64,000 bases of DNA from Atrichornis clamosus. Lineage: Eukaryota; Chordata; Aves; Passeriformes; Menuridae. The stretch lies in assembly GCA_013400975.1 (NCBI GenBank), contig WBMZ01003358.1:1-64000 (forward strand), written 5' to 3'. Below, piece after piece: positions 1 to 11,600 of this stretch; position 1 is the first letter of the stretch, and each line of letters begins with the position of its first letter. Made by a program: the position numbers and the translations under genes. Under the pieces are notes generated by a model. It was given only the letters and a program-made list of their open reading frames with translations. It was not told the origin of the DNA and ran no database searches.

Positions 1-300
1 GGCCGCGCCGGCCATGGCGGAGCCGGGGCCCGGCCCGGCTCCCCCACCGCAGCAGCGGCGCAGCCCTGGCGAGCGGCGGGCAGAGTCACCACCCCGGCCC
101 GCGCTCCGCGCCCCCTGTCCCGGGACGGCCTCCGCCCTCCTTGCCTCATTCCCTCCTTCCCGCCCTCCTCACAGCCAAGCCCCTCCGCCGGCCTGCCCCC
201 GCCCCGGGAGCACCGGCCTGGGACGAGGGGCGGGACAGCGTCTTCCCACAGCCCTGGCAGGGCTTCGTGGCTGTGGTTCAGGCTGTTTCGGATGGGACCT
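1..300. promoter_or_regulatory. CpG-island promoter at the window edge
   Basis: The first 260 bases are very rich in G, C and CpG, unlike the AT-rich DNA that follows. GC boxes (Sp1-type) are visible near 194-205 (CCGCCCC) and 226-235 (GGGGCGGGAC). A CCATGG palindrome at 13-18 puts an ATG in good Kozak context on both strands: plus reads GGCCATGGCGG and minus reads CTCCGCCATGGCC. If the minus-strand ATG is the real start, only five codons (M-A-G-A-A) lie inside the window and this island is the gene's 5' UTR and promoter. If the plus-strand ATG is real, a long open frame follows but has no convincing splice donor and runs into an old CR1 copy, which argues against it. I cannot name the gene. 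Confidence 0.7.
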
Positions 301-519
301 GCCCAGACGTGGTTTACAGCTGTTGTCCGTAGCTCACTCACCGCACACCCTCTGTCTCCATGGCCTGCCTGTTGAGAAGGCTGCTCTGCCCCAAACCTTC
401 CCCTCTTCTGGCTGGAGCAGCCCTGTCCCTCCAATATGTGTTTGCATATTGTTTATATGTGTTCAAACACATCGTATTGCTTTAGGGAAGAAATATCTTA
501 CAAGTAGAGCAAGCAATAG

Positions 520-845
520 TATCAGGAATGGAGATGATTGCAGAATCAATTATGTTGGAAAAGACCTCTGAAATTGAGTTCAACCTGTTTCCTAACACCA
601 CGTTGTCAACTAGAACATGACACCAAGTGCCACATCCAGTCTTTCCTTAAACACCTCCAGGTACAGTGACTTTACCATCTCCCTGGGCAGCCCATTCTAT
701 TATCTTACCACCCTTTCTGTGAAGTATGTCTAACCTGAACTTTTCCTGGCACAACTTAAGACTATTTCCTTTTATACAGTCACTTGTTGCCTGGGAGAAG
801 CGGATGACCCCCACCTGGCTACAACCTCCTCCAAGCTAGTTATGG
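520..845 (-). mobile_element. CR1 LINE 3' fragment, antisense
   Basis: The sequence reads as the reverse complement of a CR1 3' end: a tract like TTGGAAAAGACCTCTGAA, then the conserved blocks ACACCTCCAGGTACAGTGACTTTACC, CCTGGGCAGCCCATTC, a block around CTGGCACAACTT, and ACTTGTTGCCTGGGAGAAG. Many substitutions show it is old. It is cut short at its 5' side, as is typical of CR1. Confidence 0.85.
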
Positions 846-2340
846 AGAGTGATACAGTCACATAATAACCAGCAGAGGCCCTAAACTGGAAAAAAATATG
901 CACTTCACACCTCATCACTGGTGTCCTGTGTTTAAAGGCATAAAGTTTCAGCTTAGAAAATGTTTTTTAAGAGCACATTTTAGCCACTCATGTATAAGCC
1001 TTCACTATACTTAATTCAAGTATGCAGACATGCCGTAAGTCATCCGTGCCATGAACAGCCTTGCAGTTATAAAATTTTCTCTGATTTTATCAGCTGGCGG
1101 GATGCATAGCCATGTGTCTCAACAGGTTGGTTATTTTTTTTAACTTCTTACTCCCTTACGCATAGAACTGGAATTTGTGACCTGAAATCTGACACTAAGC
1201 AAGCAAAGTAAATGAGATACCAAAATTGCAGAAAGAAGAAAAATTGTGATGGCACGAGTATCTTTTCTGGGTCAGCCGTCTGGTTCTTCTCTTCCTTTGA
1301 GGTTTACAATCATCACTTAGTCTAGATTTTCCTTGGCAGGCTTTGCTATCTTTAGATTTATAGACTAATGCACGTGGCAGCAGGGAGGATCTGTGCCCAG
1401 AGGGAAATCACGGAGAATGATCTTTCCCTAGATATCATTTTAAAAATTTATTAAATATCTCAAAGGCAGAGACCTAATACACTTCATTCACTTCAGAGCA
1501 GCACTCGAAGATTTGAGAAAACCTGGAGAAGGAATTGCAAAAAGACATCTGTTTAAGATGTGAACAAGAAGGGCAAAAAGAGGATTCAATGTGGGATAAC
1601 AATTTATAGCATGACTGAGACTGGAAAAGCAGATCTCCAGGTGCATGAGAAAAACTCTGTGCTGCAGGAGGGAAACCTGGGAAAAATTTTGCCTTTGCAT
1701 CATTCATGAGTTACACAGGTCTGACTTAACATATCCCTCCCCTGCGCAGAGAAGCTTTCAGGGAGAGTCCTTGGATCATACCTTAGAAGAGACAGCCTCA
1801 CTTGCAGTATATGCCTTGAGAAGCAGGAATCAAACCCACACCCCGAAAACAATACTGCAGCAAGGTTCCTGAATGAGGGTACGTAAAGGAGTATCCCATA
1901 CTCGCAAGGTGCTTTGGGGCTAAATGCAGAGACAGCAAGACAGGGAGTGCAAGAGCCCTGGTGTCACATGCACACCTGGTGAGGCACATGCAGGACATTG
2001 CAAGCAGGGGGCACTTCTGTGCTGGACCGGGTCACCAGCTGGAGGTCTGAGTTCAGGGAAGGGAAAAAAAATGAGCAATGGTTGGAAGTATCACACTAGA
2101 TGCTGAGCTACCAAACCTTTGTGAAAAAGAATGAGCCATATTTTTTGAAATACCTTGTGATTCACGGTACAGGATGAAATTTGGGAATAGGATGAAGTTA
2201 TTTTAGGTATCTATTTCACATTTTAGCTACACAAATACAGTCACAAATATGTAATCAGCCTCTAGTGAGTAACATAGGAGTCGCTGAACTAATATTTTCC
2301 TTAAATAATCTTTCTTTTTTCTGTGCTCATTTCCAAATTA
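846..2340. other. Intergenic DNA, no gene seen
   Basis: AT-rich sequence with only short open frames on both strands, none resembling a known protein or carrying convincing splice sites. No repeat family is recognised. Confidence 0.6.
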
Positions 2341-2765
2341 GGTTTTGTCCAAAGAAAGGCAGTCAACTTTGAGACAGGAGAAAGGACTGACAGAGCTGGG
2401 ATTGTTCAGCCCAGAGAAGAGGAGCTCAAGGGGGCCTTATCAATGTCTGTGAACAAGTGATGGGTACATGTGAAGAAGAGGGAGCAGGACATCTAAGAGG
2501 TATCCGTTGAAAGGACAAGCAGTACAGAGCATAAACAGGAAATTGCATTTAAATGCAAAAAATCTTCCTCACACTGGGGATCAGGCACTAGAACGGGTTG
2601 CTCGGACAAGGTCTCCATCTTTGCTCATAGTGAAAACTTGAGGGGGCACAGCCCTGAGCAACCAGCTGTAGGTGACCTACTTTGAACAGAGGGGTTGGTC
2701 TGGACAGTCTCCAGTGGTGCCTTCCCGCCTGAACTGTCCTGTGATGCTGTGACTCAGAAATCTTC
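2341..2765 (+). mobile_element. CR1 LINE 3' fragment, sense
   Basis: It carries the standard CR1 order: GAGCTGGGATTGTTCAGCC and AGAAGAGGAGCTCAAGG, then a lightly diverged AGGAAATTGCATTT-like segment, an ACTGGGGATCAGGCACTAGA segment and GTGACCTACTTTGAACAG. It ends in the octamer-like tail CTGTGATGCTGTGACT. The element is 5'-truncated and diverged. Confidence 0.85.
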
Positions 2766-5700
2766 ATGGACATTTAAAAAAAACCTCGAGACTTCTGAAA
2801 GTAGAAAGGCCACATCTTGAGAAAATGACTATATCTTTAAGCCATGTTTTCTTAAGTCATTCAGGATTTTCCAACCATGAGTCGTACTTGCTTTTAGCAG
2901 GACATAAGAAATGTAGATCTGAACTTTTCTTTATTTTTTCATTTCCCAGGTTTCTGTGGTTTGGGGTTTTAAATTTTTTTTTTCTTTTTTATAATCTTTG
3001 GCTTTTATTACTCAAGGATTTATTATGTCTTGAAAGCACAGCAGGATTTGTTTCGTATGAAAAAATCCAGTCATACGGTCAGGGAGACAGAAATGTAGAC
3101 ATAAAATGTCCAGGGTTTTTTTGTTTCTTCCTCCTCTGTAGGGTGGTTCCTGTATGCCAGCTGCATATTCAGTAGTTGATCTCAGTGCTGGATACTTCTG
3201 CGCAAATGTGAAAAATCATGTGACTGGTTGACAGATTCTTTCCTATTAATGATGGAGATCTTCTTGTTTGCATCTGATAGCCTATCAGTGTATCAGTTTC
3301 TTTTTATTGAATTTGGTTGGAGAAAGGTTCCACTGAGAAGACAGTATTTTTGTGTGGTACTAGAAACCACATTAGAGATTAGTTCCTATTTAATTTTCAA
3401 CCAACAACACTCTTTGCAAATTGCTGCTGCAGACAAGATTTCCTTAGGGTTCCCAAAGGCTTTCAAACTATTAAAAAAAAAGAAAAAGAAAAAAGAAAAA
3501 AACCACGATGAAGTAAAACTGTGAGCATGTTTTGAAACAACTTCTCTCCTTTTTCTCTGGATTTGATTAAATTATGCTGAAATTGCTGTTGTGGGTTAGT
3601 AAGAAACATACATGCCTGGATAAATCTAGTGGGAAAGATTGAACACAGGCTGCACTGTGTCAGATGGTGAATATTCAAGTTGTATTTCCTGAATGAAGAT
3701 GCAGATTAGTGGGCCAAAGATTCTTAACATGTCAGATACAAAGAAGTTATGGATATATTCTCTGTTGTCTCATCAAAAGCAAACACAAACTTTCAGTGGT
3801 CCATGCAGATCCCTGAAGATTCTGGCTGTAACGACACTAGAGGGAGTCCTGATGCTGCAAGAAAATCTTTTTCCTGTAACAATTGCTTAAGTAAATAATG
3901 CCCTATAAATGAAAATGTTGTTGAAATACAGCTTTTGGGGAAAATGAAGGAGCCATTCATTCAGAAGGGGTCAAACAGTATTCAAATTCTAAATTCCAAG
4001 TTTGCAACAATTCATTAATACAAGTTAAAATTTAAAAAGGCATTTTTAATAAGGACATTTTCTTTTCAGTAAAGAGCGTATTTAAAGTCAGCAGTCAAAA
4101 TTAATGTCTTGCATTATTGTTCTAATAATTTAAATTACAAGGAATCTGTTCTACAAAAGCTATGCTCTTCTTGTGATCCCTAACTGGAGACTGAAGATAG
4201 GTGGTGAGTTTTCAAGTTAGACAAATTAATTTTACTGAAGTCAATGTCAGTTGTCAGCACCCAGCACCACATTTGCAATAAAAATAAGTTTCCCAAAATT
4301 GCACTGATGTATCCCACAAATTACTATGATATACTAGTCCATGCATGTTCCTAAACCACATTCAAAATTTTGAAAATTGTAGGTATCTGAAAGAGAAATT
4401 GTCATACTGGCAGTCCTCAGTAGCTCAGAATCATAGTTTATCCTGTGCCACTGGGTTTGGGAACACTCATTGTGCTGCAGGAGATCCTAGTTTGCAAACC
4501 CTAAAGCAAGACAAAGCTCTATGCTCTGAATGAAGGAGAAGGAAGACATAAGCATTCACTAAGGGTCAAAATGCTCCCTTTCTTCCCCTTGGTTGGCCCA
4601 TGCTTCAAACCAAGACCTCTAAGAAGGTATATGCTTCAGGTATTCACCATATTCTTGTCCATTCCAGGATCTCACAGAATGAGTGATCACCTCTTGCTCC
4701 TCTCCTGGTGTTGAGTTAGCTCTATCAGAGAGTACTCAGATTACATTCAGGAATAGGTCACCCAGAAAACTAAAATCCTATTTTTCATCTACAGTGGCAC
4801 AGCCTGAGGAACTCAGCACAGGATTCAGTGCAGGAGGCTGCAGCTACTACTGTGAGGAAGAGGTTTGGAGAACCCAGAGAAGAAATTGGTGGAATGACCT
4901 GTGTGGGTAGTGGTGCCCTTTACCTGCATGGCAATAGTGTGCCTTTGAGACCAAGTGGCCAGCGCAATGGTGATCATCAGTGTATTAATGTTACCAGGGC
5001 AAGAGGACAATCACAGCCATGTAAGCAGACTAGTTAGTAGACTCTTCTCCCTTGAAGTATTCATGGGGTAAAGACTTGCTCATCCTCCTGTTTCCCTTTT
5101 TGGGTGGTAAGGCTCAATTACATCAGTTTGCAGCTGTGCACATCTGCAGGCTGTGCAGTGAAGTATCTGCTGTACTCACTTGCTGTCCTCATATTCATGC
5201 CTGAATTGTCACAGCTGCTCAATTGCACTAGTAAAAGCTGCTCTTTCTGCTGAAGCTTTTAGACAAGACATGCTACAAAGAAACATGAGCATATATTATG
5301 ATGCTGCCTTGGGGTAGGGTCTGCCTTGTACCCTATAGCATAAGTGCTAGCAAACACAGACACTCACTAATCTGTGATCTCTGCTAGTCACAGATCAAAC
5401 TCTCATAATTTTTAGCAACACAATTCCTTAATTTACAAGTATAATAACTAGTATATTAGCCTGTATATTAAGTCTTATTGAAATCAATCTATTATTATTA
5501 AAACAGACTTGGGAAGTGCACCAAACAATGTGGTAGCCTTAGCTTGTATTATTTTTGCTTGTTTGTTCTCTTTCACTATGTGGAGATGTGTTTCTTTATC
5601 CCAGGTGTTTACTGATTTACATATATGAAATAGTTTGAATTTTCACACTGCCTTAAAAGGAATATTTCTTTGCCTCAAGTTCAGTGTTAAGTGTTGTGGT

Positions 5701-8600
5701 TTATTGTCCTGTCTTCTGCAAATCTGTACAAAAGTCTCAGTGCATTTCTTTCAAGGGTACACATTTAAAACATCGAATGCCAAAAGCTTCCTCAGAGATA
5801 ATCTTTCAGAACTGGGAGTCTTGAAACAGATCTTCACTCCTATCTGTCAAAGCAAAGCAACTGTCAGTCAGCCAAAAGTCCAGCAAAGGAAAAACAGAAA
5901 CACAACTAGAGCAAAACTATGCAAGTTATCTTTGCACAGGGAGGAGACTAGAATTCAGCCTTTCTTCAGGTCAAAGAAGGCAGAGGAACTCAAAGGGATG
6001 CTGCTAAAGAAAATGCTTGCATGCCCCTGACTTCACTACACTAAAAGAGATAAAGTATCTCCCTGGAGAGCACTTCACTTCCAGGGCAGCTGTGTATGGT
6101 CTTTCTCAAGACATTTACAGAATTTAAGTTCCTAGGTTTTAGTGAAAAATATCATCTCATTCCATAGAATGATTGAGTTAGAGACCATATAGAAATCAGA
6201 AAGTGAAGCAGCTAATTTACTAGCAATATCTCAGAATGCTGAATAAAAGTAGTTAGATAGAAAAAGAAAAACTTCCATAAAGTTTTGAGGTTTGGGGGCT
6301 TTTTTTGTTGCACTTTATTTCACTGATTTGTTCAGTTTCACTAATCCTTTTTGGGTTTAGCCACTCCTGCTGATCATAACCTTCATGACTGTTGTTTGTA
6401 GCTCAGGCCTCTTTGGTTAGACACTTTTTCTTTAGGAAAACTGCTTATATTCCTCCCCACAAATCTCTGTTTCTCATTTGCCAGTGCAAATCATTTCGAT
6501 TCTTCCAATTACGATAATTCATCTTTCTTTCACCCAGTGAATCCTGGATCAGTGAGAACTATCCTCTATGTCATTATTATTGTTCTGGTTGAGACTCTGG
6601 TACTTTTTCATGTGCTGTCTTTAACATCACTAGAAGTGAGTAGTGTCTTTATAGTCCTTCTGCTCTGATATCACATGGCTTTCATTTCTGCTGCCTATTA
6701 AAAGGTGCATTCACAAATGTATTTTGTACAGCTTTTCTTTTCGGATTGCTTATCAAATTGCAGCTGTAGTAAGTTCATACCATTGGTATGCAGAAAGCTG
6801 TCTCTTTGTTTAAACCAATACCCTCTGTTGATATCTGGATGGAATTCCTGTATTGCATCAGTCTTACAGAGATGCTGCTACACTTGTGAAATTACCTCTG
6901 CCTCATGCTAGCTATTTTCACAGCCTTCACAATTTTGACTATTTGGCTCTTACTAAAGCACTTGCATTAGAAATAATATGAGCCTGCCTTTTTTATTCTT
7001 CTTGGCGATGGGTGCATAACATAGGATGGAAGGAACCACCTGAATCATTAAATTCCACCTTCCAACTACTGCAAACTTTACCTCATATAATAATCACTGT
7101 TATTCATTTATTATACTCTGTCTTTAAAGCATTCAGATTGTTTGGACTCGTCCCTGTCCTGTACCTGATTCCCTTTTGGCAAAACTGCCCCTGCATGTGA
7201 TTGAAAACTACTGGTTTTCAGCTGAAGTTCTTTATGGGCACCTGATATCTCATTTGTGCCAACATTGCTTTTTAGTCTAAATGGTTAGCAGAGTATTTTT
7301 CTCAATGTATTTGGAGCTGGCACTTTTTTCCATTAGCCTTGGCTGAACAAGCCTGGCTTGTCTATCTAGCCTCCTCTCACAAATTAAATTCTTAATATCC
7401 TCACTGTTCTTTTCAGCCATCTCACCCTCCCTTTCTCGTTTGAAACCACCTTTCAGAAACATGGGTGAACAAAATAGTATACAGCCACTCAGATCTGCTC
7501 ACAGGAAGACTTTGTCTCACACCTTCCTCTCATTGCCTCAGATGGTCTATCTCTGCATTAGACCATGGACCAGATTGTCAAATCCAAGAGAGACCCATTT
7601 ACCTCAAGCCTGGCAAAGGAGGGAAGAGCTACAACAGCTGACACAAGAGATGGCTGTCACCATGCTGCTCTCCAGAGGCTTCAGCTTTCTGTTTGTGCAA
7701 CTTCTCAATGATGGATCAGGCCAATAGATACTGGATTAACATGTATGTTCCCCATGACACATGTGTGGAGCACAGCTGGGACTGGCATGGGCCTTGTGTT
7801 ACAACAAGGTTTACCACGCCTCTCATTCCAACCTGGAGCCAGTGGAGTACACAGTACTCTTTAATCCCTATAATTTGAATGTTATTCATTTCATGCACCT
7901 TTTAGAAGTTGTGTTCTTTTGTTTTTCTCATATCTAAACAAGTTGCCTCATTGCAACTTTTCTTGAGAACTCTCTGCCAGTTCTCAGTTCCTCCATCATT
8001 GTCATTTTTTTGTCAGGTGTAATAGAAGTGTTGTGCTTCTCACTGCATGGAAAGTTTAGAAAGAGTCACAGCCCATAGTTTAGGAAATAGGTCTGATAAA
8101 TAATGAGGAAAGAGTGAAATGGTGGACCTAGATGAGATGTGATGAGCTGGGCTGCAAAGTCAGCCTGTAGGTTTTGAATACTTTGATATAATGCTTCTGT
8201 AATGGCTGATAGGTTCAATATTTTATCTATTGTGTAGGTTTTGCCACAGAAATTGGAAGAATGGGATTTGAAGGCTGAGCTGTTGGCTTGGCACTCAGGT
8301 ACTTGGGAACATTGCATCAGATAAAAGGACCTGAGAAGGTACATGAGAGATGTTGAGTGAAGATAGTATCAAAAAGACCATCAAAGTGTCCTAGTGTATT
8401 TGATGAAGCAGATGACACAAATTCAGTGATGTATGGCCTGTGACGGAAAGACAAATAATATTACTGACCCAAAGGCCTTTTGGCACTATCAGAAGCATTT
8501 GCATTGAGCTTCACAAGTCTGAGATTTAATTAAAAATTTTTAATATAGTACACACAGAAACATGGAGATATGGCAGGTCTGGAGGTGACTTGGTCACCAG
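2766..8600. other. Intergenic DNA, no gene seen
   Basis: No coding exon, RNA gene or clear transposon was recognised. Short fragments near 6157-6190 and 7015-7065 faintly resemble CR1 3' ends but are too decayed to call. The only distinct local feature is an A-rich run at 3473-3502. Confidence 0.5.
3473..3502 (+). repeat. A-rich low-complexity run
   Basis: About 30 bases of A broken by single G residues every five to seven bases. It may be the remnant of a retroposon tail, but no element is visible next to it. Confidence 0.85.
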
Positions 8601-11600
8601 TAAAAGTGGTTCCTAATGGCTATAACTTTTGCAGGCACCAGGAACAAGTTCTTGAATATCTTCAGTTTTTGTTGCTGTGTGGCTAACTTGTCATGCAGCC
8701 AGGTTTCCCAGTGTCTCCCAGCCAGGAAAGTGTCTTATACAAAGAAGGGGAAGACTGGTTTAGTTTTTAATCCATTAATTTCCTTAAGAAGGACAATGTT
8801 GATTTGAAAAGCAACATCTTAACACTTTGGGCATGTTTGACTCATCCTGTCTGACCGATTTCTCAGTGCCATAACAAACCTGGTGTGAACACTTTGTTCT
8901 CGTGTGTGGTATTTCAACTCTGAGATTACATTTTGGAAGCAGTCCGATATCCCACTCCATCGTCCAGACCAACTGAACTGGAGCCAGTTCACTCTGTGCT
9001 GTTACTACTGAGGAATGTTTCAGTGGTTTGGGTGGCCCTGTGGCAGCTGGGAGGAAGAAAGTTGTTCTCTGAAGCCAACATGAGCTACAGATTTCCCTGT
9101 CTGTAAATGGTTTCAATTATGTCTACTCCATTTTATTGAGTGTCTTCACTACTCCAGGTCATAGACCTGTAGCCTACTGTATGGGAGGCACTGGACTTCT
9201 ACCCCTTCCCTACCTTGTATATAAGCAGTCCATAAAACTGATCATTGTCCACCCACTGGTACTTCACATAGTGCCACATTTCATTGCACGTCTAGACAGA
9301 CACCCCTTCAGACAGGGGTTTCAATATTGGTAAAACTGTTGCCCTGCGGTTTTTTTCCATCTGTCAGACCACATGGTAGTCCTGTATATCTTTTTCAGAC
9401 AGGTCACTGAGGAAAGTTTGTTTTCTTGCTGTTATTTAGGTAGAAGGACTGAGTGCAAAAGACGCAGATGGCAACAATCATCTAGAGACACCCTTGAGAG
9501 CTTGTGTTCACCAAGGACTGCTTGTAGGACAACAAATATGTGTTTAGGCCCTGACATATCATAGGTAATGACAGGGCGCCTCTGCAATGCCTTTCAGTGC
9601 AAAATCTTAATGAAATGTTCTGAGAGCTACTTTCTACTTTCAGAGAAGCTTTACTGATCGTCTCATATCTGTGTAGTGCTGTTGTTCTTCACCTGCTGCT
9701 TCAGGCTGGAATGGGGATTACTTTTCTCTTCAGCAGCTAAAAAATGGCAGATCTCATACAAGCAGGCTACCCCCGTGCTTTCCCACTGTCCTTGACCTGG
9801 GGTACTTATCACAAGTAAAACTTACGCTCCTATTTGATTCTCAGTCTAGTGATATGGTGGCTGAAATCAGTAGCTGGGCCTGGAGACCCACCTTCGCTTG
9901 AACCATGACATCATACACGTGTCTGACTTAGCTGTGAGAAAAGAAATAGGGTGAGGTATGTGAAGTGCCATTATTACTTTCCAAACTATATCCAGGCTCC
10001 CCCAGGCTTCTTTAAAGATATGTCCACTCCCCAGGGCAGTTTCAAAGCAGAAATTCTTCACTGCAGAATCACTGGAGTCAAAAGCAAGCAGAGATGGGTT
10101 GCTTCAATACAGGGGGAGCCTGGATGCTGGTGGTCAGTCCAACTTCTATCAGCAAGAACTGGAAAGGATTGTGGGAGTTGAATAAAGAAGAGAGAGGAAG
10201 AAATGTTGGCAGAAAAGGAAAGAAATACGTGAAGGAAAGGGACATGAAAGAGTGTCTACCTTGCTGTCTGCTCTGTGGGTGGTAGGTGTGTATGTGACAG
10301 AGATAGAAATACTAGAAAGAAGAGTAAGTATACTAATGAATTACGGAAGAGGTTTTGCTGATCACTTATTTTTACAGTCTGTCGGTGTTTTCTGTAAAGG
10401 TAGGATAATCCAAAAAGTTTATAATTACTTAATAGGCAGACCCCCAGGCTTCCGATTGCAGTCCTATTCCCCTTCTAAAAAGGAGAGCTTATCTCCTCTC
10501 TTTTTTATGTTCCCAATGAAGTGTGATTTTCCGAGGCTCTAAATTTGTATGCTTTGCACAGAACAATACTTTCTATTGTTACGTACTCTGGCCATGCTTC
10601 TTCTGCAAACATTTTAGCTTTTAAACACAGCACATCTGGTTTATTTTGGCTTCCTTTCTCTTTTTACCCAACATATTAGGAAAACAGACATATATCTCCA
10701 CTGCACTGTGTATTCACAGCACACTGCTCTGTGCCATTTTGCACCTTCTGGCAGTGTTGATCTCATGCAGTCATTGAGAAACCTTTGAAGCAGACACTGA
10801 CCAAAACACCCTAAAACTACCAAAAGCTTTGTTTTCCCAGTATTGTCCCAATTTTCTCATTAACAGTGGCAGAGGTCAGCCAAATCTAATTCTTGCAACA
10901 AGATCTAGGACTGAGTACTTGCATGGGTGTTTGCTGAGGAGCAGTCTGCCTGCAGAGACTCCTACACCCTCCTCACTCCTACTGATGTGGCACTACTTAG
11001 TCCAGTTGAACTCCAGTGTTTGAAAACTGCTGGCAATGACAGCAGCATCAGACCCACCCAACTGTGGGTGTTTTACATGTCTGTGTAATTTTTTCCATCC
11101 CACTCTTGACTGTTTCAGGTCTGTAACACTCATGAAGTGTTATTCTTGATCGATCAAGATAGATTTTTTTTGTAGTTCTTAAAGAGTGTAGAGTTTTGAA
11201 AGAAAGAAGGCAATTGACTTCCTTTGTGTGAATGTAGTTTTTCACATGGAAATAAACAGGATTAGTCATTTGATAGGTGACATTTGAGTCGTGTTATGTT
11301 GCAGAGAGTGTTTTTCACTTAAATACAGTGCTATACAAATACCTGTTGCTCTGACCATCAAAATCTATCTATTGTAAAAATGTCCTTAACAGTTGGGTTT
11401 GCCTGTAGATGTAGTTTTTTTCATCTGTCTATCAGTCAAACAGGGATCTTTCTGGTATGGGTAGCCTAGGAACTGTATTTTGAGCTGCTTAGCATTCTCT
11501 GAATGCAGAATGACTTCAGAAATAAACCCATTGAGAGCATTACTTTCCCTGCTATTTAATATTCTTTATAGGATATTCCCCTATGTGTGTAGCAGTCATC

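Noticed and set aside
14..571. A 185-codon open frame starting in good Kozak context in the CpG island
   Set aside because: Its composition follows the GC-rich island, it has no good splice donor, and its last codons lie in an antisense CR1 fragment. It resembles no known protein.
4820..5020. A minus-strand segment with a hydrophobic stretch (TLMITIALATW) followed by a CAG|GTAAAG donor-like site, resembling an exon
   Set aside because: No partner exon, no recognisable family, and an in-frame stop shortly upstream.
7012..7200. Possible antisense CR1 3' end
   Set aside because: Only scattered words match; too diverged to support a call.
8800..9440. Minus-strand peptide-like blocks separated by stop codons, with a CAATAAAA signal nearby, suggesting a processed pseudogene
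   Set aside because: About three stops in 80 codons is what random sequence gives, and no block matches a family I can name.
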